Of a stretch of DNA of 6,522 nt, positions 5,481-6,522 are shown piece after piece. This DNA is from Actinomycetota bacterium (GTDB lineage: Bacteria > Actinomycetota > Actinomycetes > Mycobacteriales > Mycobacteriaceae), in assembly GCA_005789055.1 (NCBI GenBank), contig SYAA01000128.1, positions 1 to 6,522 on the forward strand, read 5' to 3'. Every line of letters starts with the position of its first letter. Position 1 is the first letter of the stretch. Both the position numbers and the translations under genes were made by a program. The notes beneath the pieces were generated by a model. The model worked only from the letters and a program-made list of their open reading frames with translations, was not told the origin of the DNA and made no database searches.

Positions 5481-6258
5481 GAAATTCCACTACTCGCTTG
5501 CGGGCCTCGTAAGCCGGGTTCCTGGGCGTCTCGCGCACTTCCAGGGTGAGCACCGAGTGGGCCATCCGGCCGAAACCGCCCGGGTTGCCCTTGGATGAGT
5601 CGAGTTCGATGACCTCGAACGCGTCGCCCAACCGGTCCTTAAGAGTCCTGAACCGCTCGGCCGGCACCAGGGGGTCGCCGCTGAACCGCAGACCCAGAGC
5701 GCACAGGCCTTCGTCGGCGGCGCGCTTCTCGATGATCTTGAGTTCGGCATCGGTGACACCGGAATCGGCGCGCTGTCGGGGCGTCAGCGGCATCGGCAAT
5801 GAGGGCTGACTCATGACCGGCGCCAGCACGCTGTCGTCGACCGCCGCAGCCAGAGCGAATCCACCCGAGAAGCACTGACCAATCACACCGACGCCGCGTC
5901 CGGGCGTCTTGGCGTTGAGGTCACGGGCCAGCGCGCGAAGGTACTGGCTGATCGGTCGATCCTTGTTGGTCGCGAAGGCGGCGAACTCCTTTGCGACGCA
6001 ACCGCGAGCGATGACACCGAGCGCACCGGCCCGAACGGCTGGAGCCCCGGGCGTGCCGTACAACGATGGGATGACCACGGTGAAGCCGTTGTCTACCAGA
6101 TGATTTCCCAGCGCGAGCACGCCCGGATGGATGCCGGGCATCTCGGGGATCAGCACGACTCCCGGACCCGCACCCTTGCGATAGACGTCATAGGTGAATC
6201 CGGCCGCGCTGAATGGCTCGCACATCCAGCCGGCGAGGTCTGCTTCGGGTGCGGTCAC
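5461..6258 (-). CDS. Dienelactone hydrolase-family protein
   Basis: This is a 265-residue alpha/beta hydrolase of the dienelactone hydrolase type, a cytosolic hydrolase of lactones or esters. The family's Cys-Asp-His triad fits Cys129 in GQCFSGG, Asp195 in FSGDPLVP and His234 in GRMAHSVLTLEV. Glu39 in LIPEMPGIHPG corresponds to the conserved Glu that holds the resting nucleophile. The closing segment (EARKRVVEFLKERL) is the usual last helix. The GTG at 6258 is preferred: AGGAA lies 5 nt upstream, and the gene then begins 8 bp after the DUF4245 stop. A longer frame would overlap that gene. No signal peptide is seen. The physiological substrate is unknown and nothing nearby suggests a chloroaromatic pathway. 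It is probably co-transcribed with the DUF4245 gene. Confidence 0.92.
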   Translation of the reverse strand: MTAPEADLAGWMCEPFSAAGFTYDVYRKGAGPGVVLIPEMPGIHPGVLALGNHLVDNGFTVVIPSLYGTPGAPAVRAGALGVIARGCVAKEFAAFATNKDRPISQYLRALARDLNAKTPGRGVGVIGQCFSGGFALAAAVDDSVLAPVMSQPSLPMPLTPRQRADSGVTDAELKIIEKRAADEGLCALGLRFSGDPLVPAERFRTLKDRLGDAFEVIELDSSKGNPGGFGRMAHSVLTLEVRETPRNPAYEARKRVVEFLKERLG

Positions 6259-6263
6259 GGCGG

Positions 6264-6268
6264 TTCCT
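6264..6268 (-). promoter_or_regulatory. Ribosome binding site of the dienelactone hydrolase gene
   Basis: On the minus strand AGGAA overlaps the TAG stop of the DUF4245 gene and lies 5 nt before the GTG at 6258. It supports that start over upstream in-frame candidates and suggests the ribosome can reinitiate after finishing the upstream gene. Confidence 0.65.
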
Positions 6269-6522
6269 ATCGGTTGGGGGTCAGCGGCGTCTGAGACTGG
6301 GTTGCACTTGCGAGGGTTCGGAAGTCGTCGGTGGAACCGGCACCGGTGATCGCCAGTTGCACCGGGCGTCCGGGTGCGCCCAGACGGGTCGTCCACACCG
6401 GCTCGGTATCTTCACCGCCCTGGTAGACAACCCATTTCACGCCATCGACATCCTGCACGCCGCTCGGGTACACCGCGCTATGAATCGATTGGACTAGGGC
6501 GGTCTCATCGGCGTCGCTCTGC
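6267..6522 (-). CDS. DUF4245-family protein, C-terminal part only
   Basis: Only the last 84 residues are in the window; the start lies beyond the right edge. The visible part resembles the end of the actinobacterial DUF4245 family (M. tuberculosis Rv1100-like, from memory): DVDGVKWVVYQGG, then PVWTTRLG, then ITGAGSTDDFRTLASATQSQ near the end. Family members are usually anchored by one N-terminal membrane helix with an exported domain, but that part is not visible here. Function is unknown. The TAG stop at 6267-6269 is followed after 8 bp by the dienelactone hydrolase gene on the same strand. An AI-2E-family gene close by matches the neighbourhood recalled for M. tuberculosis. Confidence 0.85.
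   Translation of the reverse strand, partial: QSDADETALVQSIHSAVYPSGVQDVDGVKWVVYQGGEDTEPVWTTRLGAPGRPVQLAITGAGSTDDFRTLASATQSQTPLTPNR

Noticed and set aside
6259..6396. Upstream extension of the dienelactone hydrolase
   Set aside because: It overlaps the DUF4245 gene by more than 100 bp; the GTG at 6258 has a good ribosome binding site and family-like start.
1..6522. A novel defence, toxin-antitoxin, CRISPR or mobile-element system
   Set aside because: No repeat-spacer array, transposase, integrase, terminal inverted repeats, toxin pair or nuclease other than exonuclease VII is visible; nearly all DNA is accounted for by known chromosomal families.

Overview
The window looks like chromosomal DNA from a mycobacterium, most likely a non-tuberculosis, environmental species. 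It is GC-rich with strong G/C at third codon positions, uses many GTG starts, and shows mycobacterial TANNNT -10 motifs placed directly in front of start codons. Its gene order also resembles, from memory, the Rv1100-Rv1110 neighbourhood of M. tuberculosis (DUF4245, AI-2E-type permease, xseB, xseA, lipid-droplet-type protein, ispH). I cannot name the species from sequence alone.

Layout. At the left edge, ispH (last step of the MEP isoprenoid pathway) reads leftward and runs out of the window. It is divergent, across 55 bp, from a rightward cluster: a lipid droplet-associated-type protein (751-1356), xseA (1353-2603), xseB (2600-2833) and an unrecognised 171-residue protein (2830-3345). These four genes are joined by three successive 4-bp start/stop overlaps (GTGA, ATGA, GTGA), so they are almost certainly one translationally coupled operon. 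The operon seems to end at a perfect 11-bp hairpin that contains the stop codon of the last gene. After a 139-bp gap come a classical short-chain dehydrogenase (3485-4261) and an AI-2E/PerM-family membrane protein (4287-5480). The permease converges on, and overlaps by 20 bp, a dienelactone hydrolase-family gene (complement 5461-6258). That gene is preceded on the same strand, 8 bp away, by the C-terminal part of a DUF4245 protein that enters from the right edge. No stretch longer than 139 bp lacks a gene.

How the genes relate. xseA and xseB encode the two subunits of exonuclease VII and belong together. The other neighbours are housekeeping or metabolic genes with no single shared pathway. 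I see no tRNA, rRNA, CRISPR array, insertion sequence, phage gene or defence or toxin system, and I do not think the window holds a wholly new system. The points most worth a second look are the unknown gene fused by overlap to the exonuclease VII operon, which has a lipocalin-like Gly-X-Trp start; two back-to-back apparently leaderless promoters between ispH and the operon; the stop-codon hairpin; and a short-chain dehydrogenase whose usual catalytic Asn is a Cys.
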